Assembly (NCBI GenBank): GCA_035718275.1 | Contig: DASTHI010000010.1 | Location: 186,001 to 250,000 of the forward strand | DNA: 64,000 bases | Direction of reading: 5' to 3' | Source of the DNA: Pseudolabrys sp035718275 | GTDB lineage: Bacteria; Pseudomonadota; Alphaproteobacteria; Rhizobiales; Xanthobacteraceae | In this document: piece after piece, positions 63,430 to 64,000 of the stretch | Position numbering within the stretch: the stretch's first letter is position 1 | How the letters are laid out: each line of letters starts with the position of its first letter | Program-made: the position numbers and the translations under genes | Notes under the pieces: generated by a model | Database searches by the model: none | Told to the model about the DNA's origin: nothing | What the model saw: the letters and a program-made list of their open reading frames with translations, nothing else

Positions 63430-63711
63430 GTGCAAGTTCTCGTTCGCGACAACAACGTCGATCAGGCCCTCAAGGCGCTCAAAAAGAAGATGCAGCGCGA
63501 GGGCATTTTCCGCGAGATGAAACTCCGCGGCCACTACGAAAAACCATCCGAAAAGAAAGCGCGGGAAAGGGCGGAAGCAATCCGCCGGGCTCGCAAACTG
63601 GCGCGTAAGAAAATGCAGCGCGAAGGCCTTCTTCCGGCCAAGGCCCGCCCGGCCGCCGGCGCAAGCCAGGGTGGCCCTGGTCACGGACCGCGCGCCCCCC
63701 GCATGGGCTGA
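63430..63711 (+). CDS. rpsU: 30S ribosomal protein S21
   Basis: 93 aa. MQVLVRDNNVDQALKALKKKMQREGIFREMK is the S21 core, rich in Lys and Arg. The C-terminus is extended by about 25 residues of Ala/Gly/Pro beyond the E. coli protein, as in other Hyphomicrobiales. It starts with GTG at 63430 and has AAGGAG six bases upstream. A terminator follows. Confidence 0.96.
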   Translation: MQVLVRDNNVDQALKALKKKMQREGIFREMKLRGHYEKPSEKKARERAEAIRRARKLARKKMQREGLLPAKARPAAGASQGGPGHGPRAPRMG

Positions 63712-63740
63712 CAGGCGTACATTTGAAATTTCGAGCGATC

Positions 63741-63770
63741 GCGCGGGCCAATTGCCCGCGCTATTATTTT
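63741..63770 (+). terminator. rho-independent terminator after rpsU
   Basis: GCGCGGGC-caatt-GCCCGCGC is a perfect 8-bp stem followed by TATTATTTT. It lies 29 bases after the rpsU stop. Confidence 0.82.
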
Positions 63771-63917
63771 GGAAAGCTTTTGCGCTCGACGGCAGGTCTG
63801 ACGGCCATTCGCTGACTGAAACTCTTTTTTATTCTTGCTGGACTATGGGTTGCTCCGAGGGCATCCCGATCTTCAACCAATCGGTCGAGTTCCTATGCCC
63901 TGCCAAAAGGGGGCGAC

Positions 63918-64000
63918 ATGTCGCGCGTCGATTTCGACCAGTATGCGGGGCAATACGAAAGCATCCTGGTAAGCCAGACGCATTTTTTCGACAACGACGG
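63918..64000 (+). CDS. class I SAM-dependent methyltransferase, N-terminal fragment
   Basis: 27 residues are visible before the right edge: MSRVDFDQYAGQYESILVSQ and on. The FDxYAxxYExxL pattern is a common start of class I methyltransferases, but too little is shown to name the substrate. AGGGGG lies four bases upstream of the ATG. Confidence 0.55.
   Translation, partial: MSRVDFDQYAGQYESILVSQTHFFDND

Overview
The window looks like chromosomal core DNA of an alphaproteobacterium of the order Hyphomicrobiales (Rhizobiales), probably on the Bradyrhizobium/Xanthobacteraceae side. This rests on gene order and family content: ruvCAB beside a tol-pal locus followed by tilS and ftsH, DUF4164-zapA-6S RNA-fau, the TrcR/DUF1013 regulator, DUF1192 and DUF1465 proteins, DUF465 proteins, and a CtrA-type TTAA-N7-TTAA box. 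The placement is inference from synteny, not from a phylogeny. I see no insertion sequence, prophage, CRISPR array, rRNA or tRNA gene.

Layout. 1-15554 is almost entirely minus strand. It starts with a truncated NnrS membrane protein with an FNR/FixK-like box upstream. Read in transcription order the rest is ruvC-ruvA-ruvB, a GFA-family protein, ybgC, ogt, a TetR regulator, a DUF2852 membrane protein, tolQ-tolR-tolA-tolB-pal-cpoB, tilS, ftsH and a conserved hypothetical gene. The ogt-tetR-DUF2852 block separates ybgC from tolQ, and two copies of the same 19-bp operator lie in front of tetR and DUF2852. 15849-20613 holds an LVIVD-repeat protein, a 58-residue membrane protein, yebC, a YmdB-like phosphoesterase, fau, 6S RNA, zapA and DUF4164. 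20812-26296 is a carbon-metabolism cluster (tkt, gap, pgk, class I aldolase). 26515-34777 has a glutathione transferase, a TPR-glycosyltransferase protein, a ThiE-like protein, a Sel1 protein, an inositol monophosphatase, a MotA/TolQ-like plus MotB/OmpA-like pair, and a GNAT acetyltransferase.

34774-48877 has an ABC exporter, rpmE, DUF1465, a candidate small RNA with a CtrA-like box and a strong terminator, DUF1192, a quinone oxidoreductase, a large GGDEF/EAL membrane protein, yqgE, a ScsB/DsbD-N-like protein, peroxiredoxin, rnhA, thrB, ispH, trcR and an MBL-fold protein. 49049-57968 holds a B12-binding radical SAM enzyme, a small conserved protein, two TauE/SafE transporters, MgtC, prpE, an acyl-CoA synthetase and an enoyl-CoA hydratase. 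57986-64000 has a small secreted protein, a Bug-type binding protein, a divergent pair of DUF465 proteins, a diguanylate cyclase, purE-purK, a second glutathione transferase, rpsU and the start of a methyltransferase.

Most genes are housekeeping: envelope constriction (Tol-Pal, ZapA), recombination (RuvABC), central carbon flux, purine and isoprenoid synthesis. I found no obvious new defence or biosynthetic system. The points most worth a second look are regulatory: the candidate CtrA-linked small RNA at 37716-37811, the paired TetR operators, a 14-bp tandem duplication at the ribosome-binding site of a diguanylate cyclase, and a promoter shape shared by trcR and purE. The unassigned MotA/MotB-like membrane pair is the most interesting protein system.
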